Source: Natronorubrum aibiense
GTDB taxonomy: Archaea > Halobacteriota > Halobacteria > Halobacteriales > Natrialbaceae
Direction: 5' to 3'
DNA: 64,000 nt
Assembly: GCF_009392895.1 (NCBI RefSeq)
Contig: NZ_CP045488.1
Coordinates: 1,984,001-2,048,000 of the forward strand
Under the pieces are notes generated by a model. That model was not told the DNA's origin and ran no database searches. It saw only the letters and a program-made list of their open reading frames with translations. Within the stretch, counting starts at the first letter, position 1. Each line of letters starts with the position of its first letter. The translations under genes and the position numbers were made by a program. Below are positions 53,540 through 62,074 of the stretch, piece after piece.

Positions 53540-54721
53540 TCACTCCGTCCCGGTGATGATGGTCGCAACGCGCTGGCGATCGAACAACTGCTCGTCCGCG
53601 CTGAACTCGGGATAGGAGTCGCCGGGGGTGTGACCGGGCCACGCTCCGAACTGGTCGGGATAGAGCTGTTTGGCGGTCATCTCGAGCTGGAAGAGGTTCA
53701 TGATCGGTCCCTGATACCGCATACCACTGGCGACGACGCGGTCGTTTTGTACGGCTCGTAACGTACTCCCCGCGGAATGGTCCGCGAGGCGGTCGCGGAC
53801 GTCGTCGATGGCGTAGCGCGGGGTGATCCCCCAGAGATGCAGGATGACGTCCGGATCGACCTCGAGGAGCGTTTCGTAGTCGACGGTGCCCCAGTCGCCC
53901 GACCAGTCGTACTCGGCGAGGGCGTCGTGGGCCCCGAGCGGCCGCGTCTCGGCCTGCCAGAAGCCAGGCGTGTTGAGATGGTAGGTGAAAAACTCGCCGT
54001 CGCCGAGTGTCACCCGCGCGACTGTCGGTCGTTCGTCTTCAGGCGGCAGCGTCGACTCGATTCGGTCGTACACGTCGTCGTACACTGCCGCAAGCGCCTC
54101 GTATCGGTCCCGCTCCTGAAAGATCTCGGCAACCGTCTCGAACAGTTCCCAAAGCGTTCGGTACTCGTAGGTTTCGGCGTAGGCGTCTGCGGGATCGCTG
54201 TGGACGCCGCTGTGAAAACTTCCGTACCACGGCCCCAGCGCCTCGCCGATCTCGTCGATTTCGGATTCGGTCCAGCCGGACTCGGTGAGTAACACGTACG
54301 AGGGATCGAGGAAATGAACGTCGCAGTCGTAGGCGTAGAGTTCCTCTTTGGTGAGTCCGTCCGCGAGTGGATCGTCCAGCGTCTCCCACTCGAAGTCGAC
54401 CCCCTCGAGATGGTCGTAGAACATGTCCATCGTCGTTCCCGCCATTTCGGTCGCAAACAGCGACTGAACCGCCTCACCGTGGCCGAGAGCGATCGCCATA
54501 TCCGCGTACTGTGGAAAGGTGACGAAGGCGGAGTTGGGAATGGCGTCGAACGTCGTCTCCCCCAGGTGATCCAGCGAGACGGTGTACGAGCCAGCGTCGC
54601 TGGTCTCGTCGATGTCATCGCCGATACTGCCCAGACAGCCGGCGACAGCTGTACTTCCGACTGCGATCCCCGCTCCCAGTATCTGTCGCCGACCGCGATT
54701 GACGTGCCGTGCCGTGTCCAT
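53540..54721 (-). CDS. ABC transporter substrate-binding protein, iron-siderophore/cobalamin type
   Basis: 393 residues. Tat lipoprotein: NRGRRQILGAG with lipobox TAVAGC. The two-lobed binding-protein fold of the FepB/BtuF class is seen in FVTFPQYADMAIALGHGEAV, YALRTLWEL-like helices and GDWGTVDYETLLEVDPDVILHLWG. It presents the ligand, probably an iron chelate, to a membrane permease. No permease or ATPase gene is next to it, so the transporter partner is elsewhere. The promoter carries two DtxR-type boxes, so iron-dependent repression is likely. Confidence 0.88.
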   Translation of the reverse strand: MDTARHVNRGRRQILGAGIAVGSTAVAGCLGSIGDDIDETSDAGSYTVSLDHLGETTFDAIPNSAFVTFPQYADMAIALGHGEAVQSLFATEMAGTTMDMFYDHLEGVDFEWETLDDPLADGLTKEELYAYDCDVHFLDPSYVLLTESGWTESEIDEIGEALGPWYGSFHSGVHSDPADAYAETYEYRTLWELFETVAEIFQERDRYEALAAVYDDVYDRIESTLPPEDERPTVARVTLGDGEFFTYHLNTPGFWQAETRPLGAHDALAEYDWSGDWGTVDYETLLEVDPDVILHLWGITPRYAIDDVRDRLADHSAGSTLRAVQNDRVVASGMRYQGPIMNLFQLEMTAKQLYPDQFGAWPGHTPGDSYPEFSADEQLFDRQRVATIITGTE

Positions 54722-54725
54722 GTTT

Positions 54726-54774
54726 TTAGGCCCGCCTAATAATTAAAAAGCTGTTCGATTTTAGGCTGGCCAAA
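54726..54774 (-). promoter_or_regulatory. iron-regulatory (DtxR-type) operators at the binding-protein promoter
   Basis: TTAGGCCCGCCTAA at 54726-54739 is a perfect palindrome (6-bp arms, 2-bp centre) directly upstream of ATG 54721. A second, less perfect TTAGGCTGGCCAAA lies at 54761-54774. Between them is an AT-rich TATA-like stretch. The TTAGG...CCTAA form matches DtxR/SirR/Idr sites used by archaeal iron regulators. A site at the start of a leaderless mRNA should block initiation. Confidence 0.7.
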
Positions 54775-54875
54775 ATAACGGCACATAACGATCTCGTCAC
54801 TGTGGACTCCTCGTCGATTTAGTACGACTCTCACACAGTCGATCTCAGCGTCGGATGGATACCGACGGGGACTCG

Positions 54876-55700
54876 CTACTGTGTCGACGTATCGCGGTCT
54901 ACGTGCTCGAACGCGTAATCGGGACGGTTCGTAACGAACACGTCCGGCTCGGCTTCGATCGCGTCTCGGACGGTCTCTTCCGTATCGACGAGTTTCCAGA
55001 CGCCAGCCGTCTGTCCTTCGGCTTTGACGTCGTCGACGAACTGTGCGGTCAGATGGGGTGCGTAGTGACAGAACGCGCTGTCGGTCCCGTAGTTGGCGGC
55101 GTCGGCGACCAGCTGTGATGTCGGTGCCGATCCGATGAGGCCGGTCGAGACGCCGCGTCGCTGTGCCGGATCGAGTGCAGCCGTCTCGAAGGCGATGACG
55201 GTGAGGCGATCGAGCAGGCCGTACTCGTCGACCGTTTCAAGCACCGCATCGGTGTACCCCGCCTGCTTCAGTTCGAGATACAGCGAGACATCGGTTTCGG
55301 CGATGACCTCGAGTGCGTCCGGCAGCGTAATGAGCGGTTCGCCGTCGATCTGTGCGCCCTGTATCTCGCCCCAAGGCGTGCTCTCGATCCAGCCCTGTCC
55401 GGTCGAGTTCCAGTCGAGAACGGGGTCGTGAAACAGGAGCAACTCGCCGTCGCTGGTCCGTCGAACGTCGAGTTCGATCCCGTCGACACCGACCTCGAGT
55501 GCGCGCTGGATCGACGCGAGCGTATTGGGTGGTGCAAGCCCCTCCGCGCCCCGATGCCCGATGACCTTCGGTCGGCTGTCCGGGGGCGAACCGCTCGTGA
55601 CGAGCGGCGCGAGCCCCCAGACAGCGACTGTCGAGAGACCCGTCCCGACGCCGGCAAGCAGACGCCGCCGAGAGACCGCCGAACGAAGGCGCGTCGACAT
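54876..55700 (-). CDS. exported glycerophosphodiester phosphodiesterase
   Basis: 274 residues. A Tat signal (SRRRLLAGVGTGLSTVAVWGLA) without lipobox cysteine leads to the GDPD domain: VIGHRGAEGLAPPNTLASIQ, GVDGIELDVRRTSDGELLLFHDP and the C-terminal GVWKLVDTEETV. The catalytic pair is His in GHRG and His in FHDP with metal-binding Glu/Asp of ELDV. It would hydrolyse glycerophosphodiesters outside the cell to recover glycerol phosphate. It reads in the same direction as the binding-protein gene 154 bp away. Confidence 0.93.
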   Translation of the reverse strand: MSTRLRSAVSRRRLLAGVGTGLSTVAVWGLAPLVTSGSPPDSRPKVIGHRGAEGLAPPNTLASIQRALEVGVDGIELDVRRTSDGELLLFHDPVLDWNSTGQGWIESTPWGEIQGAQIDGEPLITLPDALEVIAETDVSLYLELKQAGYTDAVLETVDEYGLLDRLTVIAFETAALDPAQRRGVSTGLIGSAPTSQLVADAANYGTDSAFCHYAPHLTAQFVDDVKAEGQTAGVWKLVDTEETVRDAIEAEPDVFVTNRPDYAFEHVDRDTSTQ

Positions 55701-55937
55701 AGCTACTACTGGTTCGTCCTGCTATATGAACTTTCTACTCCGGCTGACGATCGATGGCTGGCCGTCACGGGCAACGGCTGAAAGAGCGGTTCGTTCGGTC
55801 GGCAGTGTGCTCACCACCGTCTTCCCTTGCCGTGTGTAAGTGCGCTCGTGACGTGTCACTACCGCGTCTTCGGTATGAATTAGTTGTCGACCGACTGAAT
55901 AGAAATCGTTTTGGTGTCAACGAGATATACATCTGCT

Positions 55938-56303
55938 GTGAATCGACTCGAGTCCGCGTGGCACTGGCTGTCCACCCATCCCGTTGGCGCCGTCTTTCTG
56001 GTGCTCGTTGCGATTCCTGCGATGATCGCCGTGTTCTCGTTTAAGGAGGTGATCCCGCTTCCGGCCGCGGTGTTCTCCGCACTCGAGGTCGTGTTTCGGC
56101 TGTTCGTCTACGCACCCGTCGCTGCGGTCAGAGCAGTGCTGTTCGACCCGCTGGGACTCGACGTGCTGTTTTCGATTCCGGGGGTCAATCAGACCGTCGT
56201 GTTCCTTACCCTGCTTGGGTTTTACTACGCACTCAGCGTGGCGATCGTCCACGGATCGCGATTCGTCCGCCATCGACTCGCGCTCGAGCGACGCCACAGC
56301 TGA
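55938..56303 (+). CDS. membrane protein, function unknown
   Basis: 121 residues from GTG 55938 (a more distal TTG is less plausible). Three hydrophobic segments: PVGAVFLVLVAIPAMIAVF, AVFSALEVVFRLFVYAPVAA and VVFLTLLGFYYALSVAIVHG, with a positively charged end (RHRLALERRHS). No family recognised. Stands alone. Confidence 0.6.
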   Translation: MNRLESAWHWLSTHPVGAVFLVLVAIPAMIAVFSFKEVIPLPAAVFSALEVVFRLFVYAPVAAVRAVLFDPLGLDVLFSIPGVNQTVVFLTLLGFYYALSVAIVHGSRFVRHRLALERRHS

Positions 56304-56473
56304 TCGCGTCGGCCGCCTCAGATGTTCGGGTCGACGGGCAGTCGTGTGGTCCTGTTGAACCCCTCAATCGATGATAGGGTGCGGGCGTCGTGCTGTAGAT
56401 AACGCGCGAAAGTGGGACGATTCAATCGCCAATCAGCTTTGACCGTGACCGCTCACCGCGTAGTCGGTGCTGC

Positions 56474-56668
56474 TTACTCCGCGCTTGCTCCTCCCGGTGA
56501 CGATTCGTCGTCGATGCTACTGACGATAATAAAGTCAGTGGAGCCGCATTCGCAGCGATCGCTTCCGATTGGCTGGACTTTGCCAGTAGGCCACTGTCGT
56601 GCTGCATACACAGCCCCGCAGTCGGCACATCTGGCAAGTTCTCTGTCGACGTCGTCCCTGTTCGCCAT
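56474..56668 (-). CDS. small zinc-ribbon protein
   Basis: 64 residues from ATG 56668. A zinc ribbon is formed by CADCGAVYAARQWPTG and CECGSTDF (C-x2-C and C-x-C), in the style of small haloarchaeal zinc-ribbon proteins. The rest is polar. Function unknown; alone between a membrane protein and purH. Confidence 0.7.
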   Translation of the reverse strand: MANRDDVDRELARCADCGAVYAARQWPTGKVQPIGSDRCECGSTDFIIVSSIDDESSPGGASAE

Positions 56669-56794
56669 TTCTTGGTAGAGCAAACGCAATATTCCTCGAA
56701 TTAGCCTTTCTATTTGCCAATTTGTTAGCCCACACTCACTACGATCAGATATTGATCAGTAGAATTGGTGAGGGTTTCAACAAGACCAGTCGTA

Positions 56795-56840
56795 TCTCAA
56801 GCAGCGACGGACATCGCTTCGCTCGTCCGTCGAACTGAGA
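56795..56840. terminator. hairpin after purH
   Basis: CGACGGAC (56805-56812) and GTCCGTCG (56825-56832) form a perfect 8-bp stem with a 12-nt loop, extended by TCTCA/TGAGA (56795-56799 with 56836-56840). It lies 17 bp past the purH stop and could terminate or stabilise the purH mRNA. Confidence 0.45.
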
Positions 56841-56856
56841 CACGATTTCACGTCGT

Positions 56857-58494
56857 TCAATCGTGTCTAAAGCTCCGCTGGCCGGTAAACGCCATCGCAA
56901 TGTCGTGTTCGTCTGCGGCCTCGATCACGTCGTCGTCGTTGACGGAGCCGCCGGGCTGGACGACCGCCTCGATACCCGCCTTCGCGGCCTCCTCGATACC
57001 GTCTGGGAAGGGGAAGAACGCGTCCGAGGCCATGACCGCGCCCTCAGCGTCCTTGCCCTCTGCGTGCTCGTCGGCTTTCATCGCCGCGAGTCGCACCGCG
57101 TCGACGCGTGAGACCTGTCCCATCCCGACACCGACCGTCTCAGTGCCTTTCGTGAAGAGAATGCCGTTCGACTTGACGTGTTTGAGTGTCTGCCACGCGA
57201 ACACCATCGACTCGAGTTCTTTGTCGGTCGGCTCGCGTTCGGTGACGACCTCCAAGTCGTCGACCGAAATCGACTGCAGGTCGCGTTCCTGCACGAGTCG
57301 GCCGCCGACGAGTGGCTTCTCGGTGAATCGTTCGGTTCGCTTACCCAACTCGCCAACGTCGAGCACGCGCAGGTTGTCCTTCTCGCAGAGGACCTCGAGG
57401 GCGTCGTCGGTGTAGCCGGGCGCGACGACGACCTCCTTGAACGAGTCGATGATCTGTTCGGCGGTGTCGGCGTCACACTCGCGGTTCAGGGCGACGATGC
57501 CACCGAAGGCGCTCATCGGATCCGTCGAGAGGGCCTTCTCGTAGGCCTCGGCCAGTGAGTCGGCGGTCGCACAGCCGGCAGGGTTGGTGTGTTTGATCAC
57601 CGCGGCGGCGGGCTCGTCGAACTCCTTGATCAGGTTGAGCGCGCCGTCGGCGTCGTTGTAGTTGTTGTACGACAGCGCCTTCGCGCCCTCGTTGAGCTGA
57701 TCCGCGTGGACGACGCTGGCCTCGTCGCAGGTGTAGTCGGCGTAGACCGCGGCATCTTGGTGTGGGTTCTCCCCGTAGCGGAGCGTGTCCGCGCGGTCGT
57801 TGGAGACGAGTCGACGTGCGGCCAGGCCGTTGTGGTCGTCGCTCTCTGTGCTCGCCACGTCGGCGTCGACGGTAACCTCACCGGCCTCGAGATCGACATC
57901 GACGGCGTCCTCGGCGAACCACTTCACTGCCCGCGGGTATGCGCGGAACTCGCCCTCGTAGAGGACGCGCTCTTTCAGGCGCTCGGCATCGTCGCCCTCG
58001 TAGACCGGAATCGGCTCCTGCGTGACGATCGGGCCGCCGTCGACCTCGCTGTCGACGACCGCGCCGTCGTCGTCGGTCGCGTCGGTGACGACGTGGACCG
58101 TACAGCCCGTCACCGAGACGTCCGCCTCGAGCGCGTCGCCCCAGGCGTCCATACCGGGGAACGACGGCAACAAGGAGGGGTGGACGTTCAGCGTCGTCGG
58201 CGACTCGGAAAGGAACGTATCCGAGAGGATGCGCATGTACCCATCGAGACAGACGAGGTCGAACTCGTAGTCGGAAAGCGCCTCGAGCACGGCTTCCTCG
58301 TGCTCGCTGCGGCTCATCTCCTCGGTGAGCGGAACGACTTCGGTCGGAATCCCGCGCTCGGCCGCGGCCTCGAGGACCGGCGCGTCCTCGCTGTTCGTGA
58401 GGATTACGGCGAGTTCGGCCCCGCCCGGCCGTCGATCGGCGATGTTCAACAGGTTGCGTCCTCGGTTTCCGGCCATCCCGGCGATTCGCGTCAT
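56857..58494 (-). CDS. purH: bifunctional PurN-like GAR formyltransferase / AICAR formyltransferase (PurH)
   Basis: 545 residues from ATG 58494. Residues 1-180 are a PurN-like formyltransferase: GRNLLNIADRRPGGAELAVI, the catalytic pair in LNVHPSLLPSFPGMDAW (Asn, His) and the Asp in EVDGGPIVTQ. Residues about 205-545 are the AICAR formyltransferase domain: LRYGENPHQDAAVY, AAVIKHTNPAGCATADS with the catalytic Lys-His, and the end FTGQRSFRH. The IMP-cyclohydrolase domain of bacterial PurH is missing; archaea use PurO. It catalyses formyl transfer twice in purine synthesis. purB is divergent. Confidence 0.9.
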   Translation of the reverse strand: MTRIAGMAGNRGRNLLNIADRRPGGAELAVILTNSEDAPVLEAAAERGIPTEVVPLTEEMSRSEHEEAVLEALSDYEFDLVCLDGYMRILSDTFLSESPTTLNVHPSLLPSFPGMDAWGDALEADVSVTGCTVHVVTDATDDDGAVVDSEVDGGPIVTQEPIPVYEGDDAERLKERVLYEGEFRAYPRAVKWFAEDAVDVDLEAGEVTVDADVASTESDDHNGLAARRLVSNDRADTLRYGENPHQDAAVYADYTCDEASVVHADQLNEGAKALSYNNYNDADGALNLIKEFDEPAAAVIKHTNPAGCATADSLAEAYEKALSTDPMSAFGGIVALNRECDADTAEQIIDSFKEVVVAPGYTDDALEVLCEKDNLRVLDVGELGKRTERFTEKPLVGGRLVQERDLQSISVDDLEVVTEREPTDKELESMVFAWQTLKHVKSNGILFTKGTETVGVGMGQVSRVDAVRLAAMKADEHAEGKDAEGAVMASDAFFPFPDGIEEAAKAGIEAVVQPGGSVNDDDVIEAADEHDIAMAFTGQRSFRHD

Positions 58495-58671
58495 GGTCGG
58501 ACTCCCGCCTGCAAGCGACAAAGTGGTTGCGGTCTCGATCACCAATATATACATGTTCGTGTATCACAACGCCCCAATTTCTACACTGGTCACTCGAGAT
58601 ATGCATACTCGTGGTTCTGTATGGCCCGTCGTTTCGATACCCTTTTAGACCGTGCTGGAAAGACTCGCACA

Positions 58672-60057
58672 ATGACTGAGACTGACGCCCTGTACGCCGT
58701 CTCACCGCTCGACGGCCGCTACGGCAGTCGGACCGCACCACTCTCGCCGTACGCGAGCGAGGCCGCGCTCATGCGAGCCCGCGTTCGCGTCGAAGTCGAG
58801 TACCTGATCGCGCTCGCCGACCTCGAGGCGACGCCGCTGGAACTCGACCTCGAGGAGCGCGAACATCTCCGCGGGCTCTACAAACACTTCGCTGAGGAGG
58901 ACGCCCAACTGATCAAGAAACTCGAGACCGAGGGCCACGCCGGCTTCGACGCGACGAACCACGACGTCAAAGCCGTCGAGTACTTCGTTCGCCACCGCCT
59001 GCCCGAGGACAGCGACGCCTCGGCGTGGATTCACTTCGGACTCACGAGCGAGGACGTCAACAACCTCGCCCACCGACTGCTCGTTCGGGACGCCGTCGAC
59101 GAGGTCCTCCTGCCGGCGCTGTACGACGTCCGCGAGACGCTCACCGAGATGGCCCGCGAGTACCGCGACCTCCCGATGCTCGCTCGCACCCACGGTCAGC
59201 CCGCGACGCCAACGACCTTCGGCAAGGAGATGGCCGTCTACGCGGCCCGTCTCGGGCGTGCGACGGGTCGGATTCGACGCGCGACCGACGAACTCAGCGG
59301 CAAACTCGGCGGGGCCTCTGGGACCTACGCGGCCCACGTCGCCGCCTACCCCGACGTCGACTGGTCGGCGTTCGCCGAGGCGTTCGTGACGGGACTCGGC
59401 CTCGAGTTCGAATCCCTCACGACGCAGGTCAACCCGTGTGACGACCTCGCCGCCGTCTTCGACGCTTTCCGTGGCGCAAACGACGTGCTCCTCGACCTCG
59501 ATCTGGACGTGTGGCTCTACGTCTCCGACCGCTACCTCGGACAAGAGGCCGTCGAGGGCGAAACGGGGTCGTCGACGATGCCCCACAAGGTCAACCCGAT
59601 CGACTTCGAGAACAGCGAGGGCAACCTCTCGAAGGCCAACTCCGATCTGACCTTCCTCGCGGACTACGTCACCACGTCACGCCTCCAGCGTGACCTCTCC
59701 GATTCGACGGTCAAGCGAAACATCGGCGCCGCGTTCGCTCACTGTCTGATCGGCTACGGCAAAACGTCGGCAGGGCTCTCGAAAGTCGTCCCGACCGAGC
59801 AGGTCATGCGCGAGGACCTCGAGTCGACTCCCGAGATCATCGGCGAAGCGGTCCAGACGATTCTCCGGCGCGAGGGTCAAGAAGACGCCTACGAGCGCGT
59901 CAAGGCCGTAACTCGCGGGAAAGATGTCTCGATCGAGGACTTCCGAGAGATGTTCGACGACCTCGAGGTCGACGAGGACGTCCGCGAGGAACTCCACGCC
60001 CTGACGCCAGCGGGGTACACCGGCGTCGCGAGCGACCTCGTCGACGACCTCGAGTAA
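58672..60057 (+). CDS. purB: adenylosuccinate lyase
   Basis: 461 residues from ATG 58672. Splits fumarate from SAICAR and from adenylosuccinate. Family motifs: LSPLDGRYGSRT-like start, HFGLTSEDVNNLAH, ARTHGQPATPTTFGKEMA and the signature GETGSSTMPHKVNPIDFEN with the flexible SS loop. A TATA-like CCTTTTAGACC lies about 25-35 bp upstream. It is divergent from purH, so both purine genes start from one intergenic region. Confidence 0.96.
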   Translation: MTETDALYAVSPLDGRYGSRTAPLSPYASEAALMRARVRVEVEYLIALADLEATPLELDLEEREHLRGLYKHFAEEDAQLIKKLETEGHAGFDATNHDVKAVEYFVRHRLPEDSDASAWIHFGLTSEDVNNLAHRLLVRDAVDEVLLPALYDVRETLTEMAREYRDLPMLARTHGQPATPTTFGKEMAVYAARLGRATGRIRRATDELSGKLGGASGTYAAHVAAYPDVDWSAFAEAFVTGLGLEFESLTTQVNPCDDLAAVFDAFRGANDVLLDLDLDVWLYVSDRYLGQEAVEGETGSSTMPHKVNPIDFENSEGNLSKANSDLTFLADYVTTSRLQRDLSDSTVKRNIGAAFAHCLIGYGKTSAGLSKVVPTEQVMREDLESTPEIIGEAVQTILRREGQEDAYERVKAVTRGKDVSIEDFREMFDDLEVDEDVREELHALTPAGYTGVASDLVDDLE

Positions 60058-60084
60058 GACGAACTCCCGTCGCGGCTCGCGTCG

Positions 60085-61737
60085 TTAGTCGCGATCCGGG
60101 GCGGCGTCTTCCGGGACTCGCCCGTCGACGAGCGACTGGTCGGCGTACTCATCGCGGATGTCTTTCTTCGAGAACTTGCCCGTTGCCGTCTTCGGCACGT
60201 TCTTGATGAATTCGATTTCGTCCGGCAGCCACCACTTGGGATACTCGTCGGCGAGCATCTCGGTGACTTCGTCAACGAGTGCCTCGCGGTCGGCGTCCGC
60301 TGTCGGGACGACGAACGCGACCGGTCGCTCCTGCCAGCGCTCGTGGGGGACGCCGACGACGGCCGCTTCCGAGACGTCGTCGTGAGCCATGATCGCGTTC
60401 TCGAGGGCGACCGAGGAGATCCACTCGCCGCCGGATTTGATCACGTCCTTCTCGCGGTCGACGATCTCGATGTAGCCGTCTTCGTCGACGGTGACGACGT
60501 CACCGGTTTTGAGCCAGCCGTCCTCGAACTCCGCTTCGTTCGCCTCGGGGCGTTTGAAGTACTCCGTCGTCACCCACGGGCCGCGCATCCACAGTTCCCC
60601 GAACGCTTCGCCGTCCCAGTCGACTTCCTCGCCGTTTTCGTCGATGACTTTGAACTCGAGGCCGGGTACCATCAGTCCCTGCTTGCTGCGCTTGTTGACC
60701 TGCGTCTCGTAGTCCGCGTCCTGCAGGTCGGCTTTGAGATGCGAAACCGAGCCGATCGGTGCCATCTCGGTCATCCCCCAAGCGTGGAGCACTTCGACAC
60801 CTTGATCGTCGAACCACTCGATCATCGACTTCGGGGCCGCCGACCCGCCGACGATCACGGTCTCGAGCGTCGAGAGGTCGACCTGATTCTCCGAGCAGTA
60901 CTCCATCAGACCCAACCAGACGGTCGGGACGCCGGCGCTGATCGTCACGCCCTCGTTTTCGATCAGGCCCGCGAGGTCTTCCGGATCGGGAGAGGGACCG
61001 GGGAAGACCTGCTTGGCACCGCCTGCCGTCGCTGTAAACGGCATCCCCCAGGCGTTGACGTGGAACATCGGCACGACGGGCATGACGACGTCGTCGTCGG
61101 CCATCGGAATCCCCTGTGGCGTCTGGGAGGCCATCGTGTGGCTCCAGAGCATCTGTTGGGTGTACTCGACGCCTTTCGGGTTCCCCGTCGTCCCCGAGGT
61201 GTAACACATCCCTGCGGGCTGTTCCTCGGAGACGTTGGGCCAGTCGTAGTCACTCGAGTGGCCGTTGATGAACGACTCGTAGGCGGTCGACTCGAGGTCG
61301 TCGGATTCCTCGCTGCCCATAACGACGAACTCGACGCCGTCGAACTCGTCGTCGGCGTCGGCGACCGCACCCGCGAGTTTCGGCGCGAGCGACTGGTCGA
61401 CGAAGATCAGCTGATCGTCGGCGTTGTCGACGATGTACTGAATGTGTGCGTCGGGGAGCAGCGGATTGATCGTGTGGAGTTGTGCCCCCATCGAGGGGAC
61501 GGCGAAGTACGTCTCGAAGTGCCGCGAGTGGTTCCAACAGAACGTTCCGACGCGGTCGCCTTCCTCGATCCCGTACTCCTCGAGTGCGTTCGCGAGTTGG
61601 GCCGTCCGGTCATCGTACTCGCTGTAGGTATATCGCTGCATCCCGTCGTGATTCCGGGAGACGATCTCCGTGTCGGGATACAGGTTGGCTGCACGCCACA
61701 AAAACGGTCGAAGTGTTTGGTCTGTTCCAGCAGGCAT
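60085..61737 (-). CDS. AMP-dependent acyl-CoA ligase (fatty-acid-CoA ligase-like)
   Basis: 550 residues, adenylate-forming superfamily. The ATP loop is CYTSGTTGNPKGVEYT near residue 185, WGMTEMAPIGS near 330, LKTGDVVTVDEDGYIEIVDREKD near 440, and the catalytic Lys in KTATGKFSKKDIRDE near 530. Such enzymes activate medium- or long-chain fatty acids with CoA. Acyl chain not predictable. AT-rich promoter DNA (TTCTATAAAAAG near 61772-61783) lies upstream. Alone in its direction. Confidence 0.9.
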   Translation of the reverse strand: MPAGTDQTLRPFLWRAANLYPDTEIVSRNHDGMQRYTYSEYDDRTAQLANALEEYGIEEGDRVGTFCWNHSRHFETYFAVPSMGAQLHTINPLLPDAHIQYIVDNADDQLIFVDQSLAPKLAGAVADADDEFDGVEFVVMGSEESDDLESTAYESFINGHSSDYDWPNVSEEQPAGMCYTSGTTGNPKGVEYTQQMLWSHTMASQTPQGIPMADDDVVMPVVPMFHVNAWGMPFTATAGGAKQVFPGPSPDPEDLAGLIENEGVTISAGVPTVWLGLMEYCSENQVDLSTLETVIVGGSAAPKSMIEWFDDQGVEVLHAWGMTEMAPIGSVSHLKADLQDADYETQVNKRSKQGLMVPGLEFKVIDENGEEVDWDGEAFGELWMRGPWVTTEYFKRPEANEAEFEDGWLKTGDVVTVDEDGYIEIVDREKDVIKSGGEWISSVALENAIMAHDDVSEAAVVGVPHERWQERPVAFVVPTADADREALVDEVTEMLADEYPKWWLPDEIEFIKNVPKTATGKFSKKDIRDEYADQSLVDGRVPEDAAPDRD

Positions 61738-62074
61738 CTACATTCCTTGTGAGACACAATGAGTGCATTATTCTTTTTATAGAAAATATGACAACTGATC
61801 ACACGGGACTTTCTATTCGGGCAGTTTGAGAGACGAGAGAGACGATCAAATCGATTGACACGAAACTCTTTGGTCTATGCTAGTCTCCGTAATATAAACT
61901 CGAGAAAAGTTTATATTCATTTCTTGGAGGATTGTCGATTCCAATCGGCACAACTCCCAGCCACGCTCGAGCGACGCACTCCGACGCGAAACTGCCGCCG
62001 ACTTCGACACCCGGGATCGATCAGTCGGTACGACAGTCCGCATCTATTTTTAGTCACGGAACCGATCACGATGT
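61738..62074. other. 337-bp AT-rich divergent intergenic region
   Basis: Between the divergent acyl-CoA ligase and CPBP genes. It contains a TATA-like TTCTATAAAAAG (minus, 61772-61783), a perfect palindrome (see 61891-61917) and another TATA-like TCTATTTTTAG (plus, near 62043-62053) before the CPBP gene. Short frames across it are not credible genes. Confidence 0.6.
61891..61917. promoter_or_regulatory. perfect AT-rich palindrome with divergent TATA-like sequences
   Basis: AATATAAACT (61891-61900), CGAGAAA, AGTTTATATT (61908-61917): a 10-bp perfect inverted repeat with a 7-nt centre. Each arm holds a TATA-like TTTATATT. It lies about 155 bp from each divergent start; likely an operator or a symmetric promoter pair. 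Confidence 0.5.

Noticed and set aside
57589-58671. Upstream extension of purB over 361 codons
   Set aside because: It is antisense to purH; the family start is MTETDALYAVSPLDG at 58672 with a promoter just before it.
60343-61752. 469-codon plus-strand frame
   Set aside because: Antisense shadow of the acyl-CoA ligase, with Val/Asp/Arg-rich composition and no family pattern; such shadows are common in GC-rich DNA.
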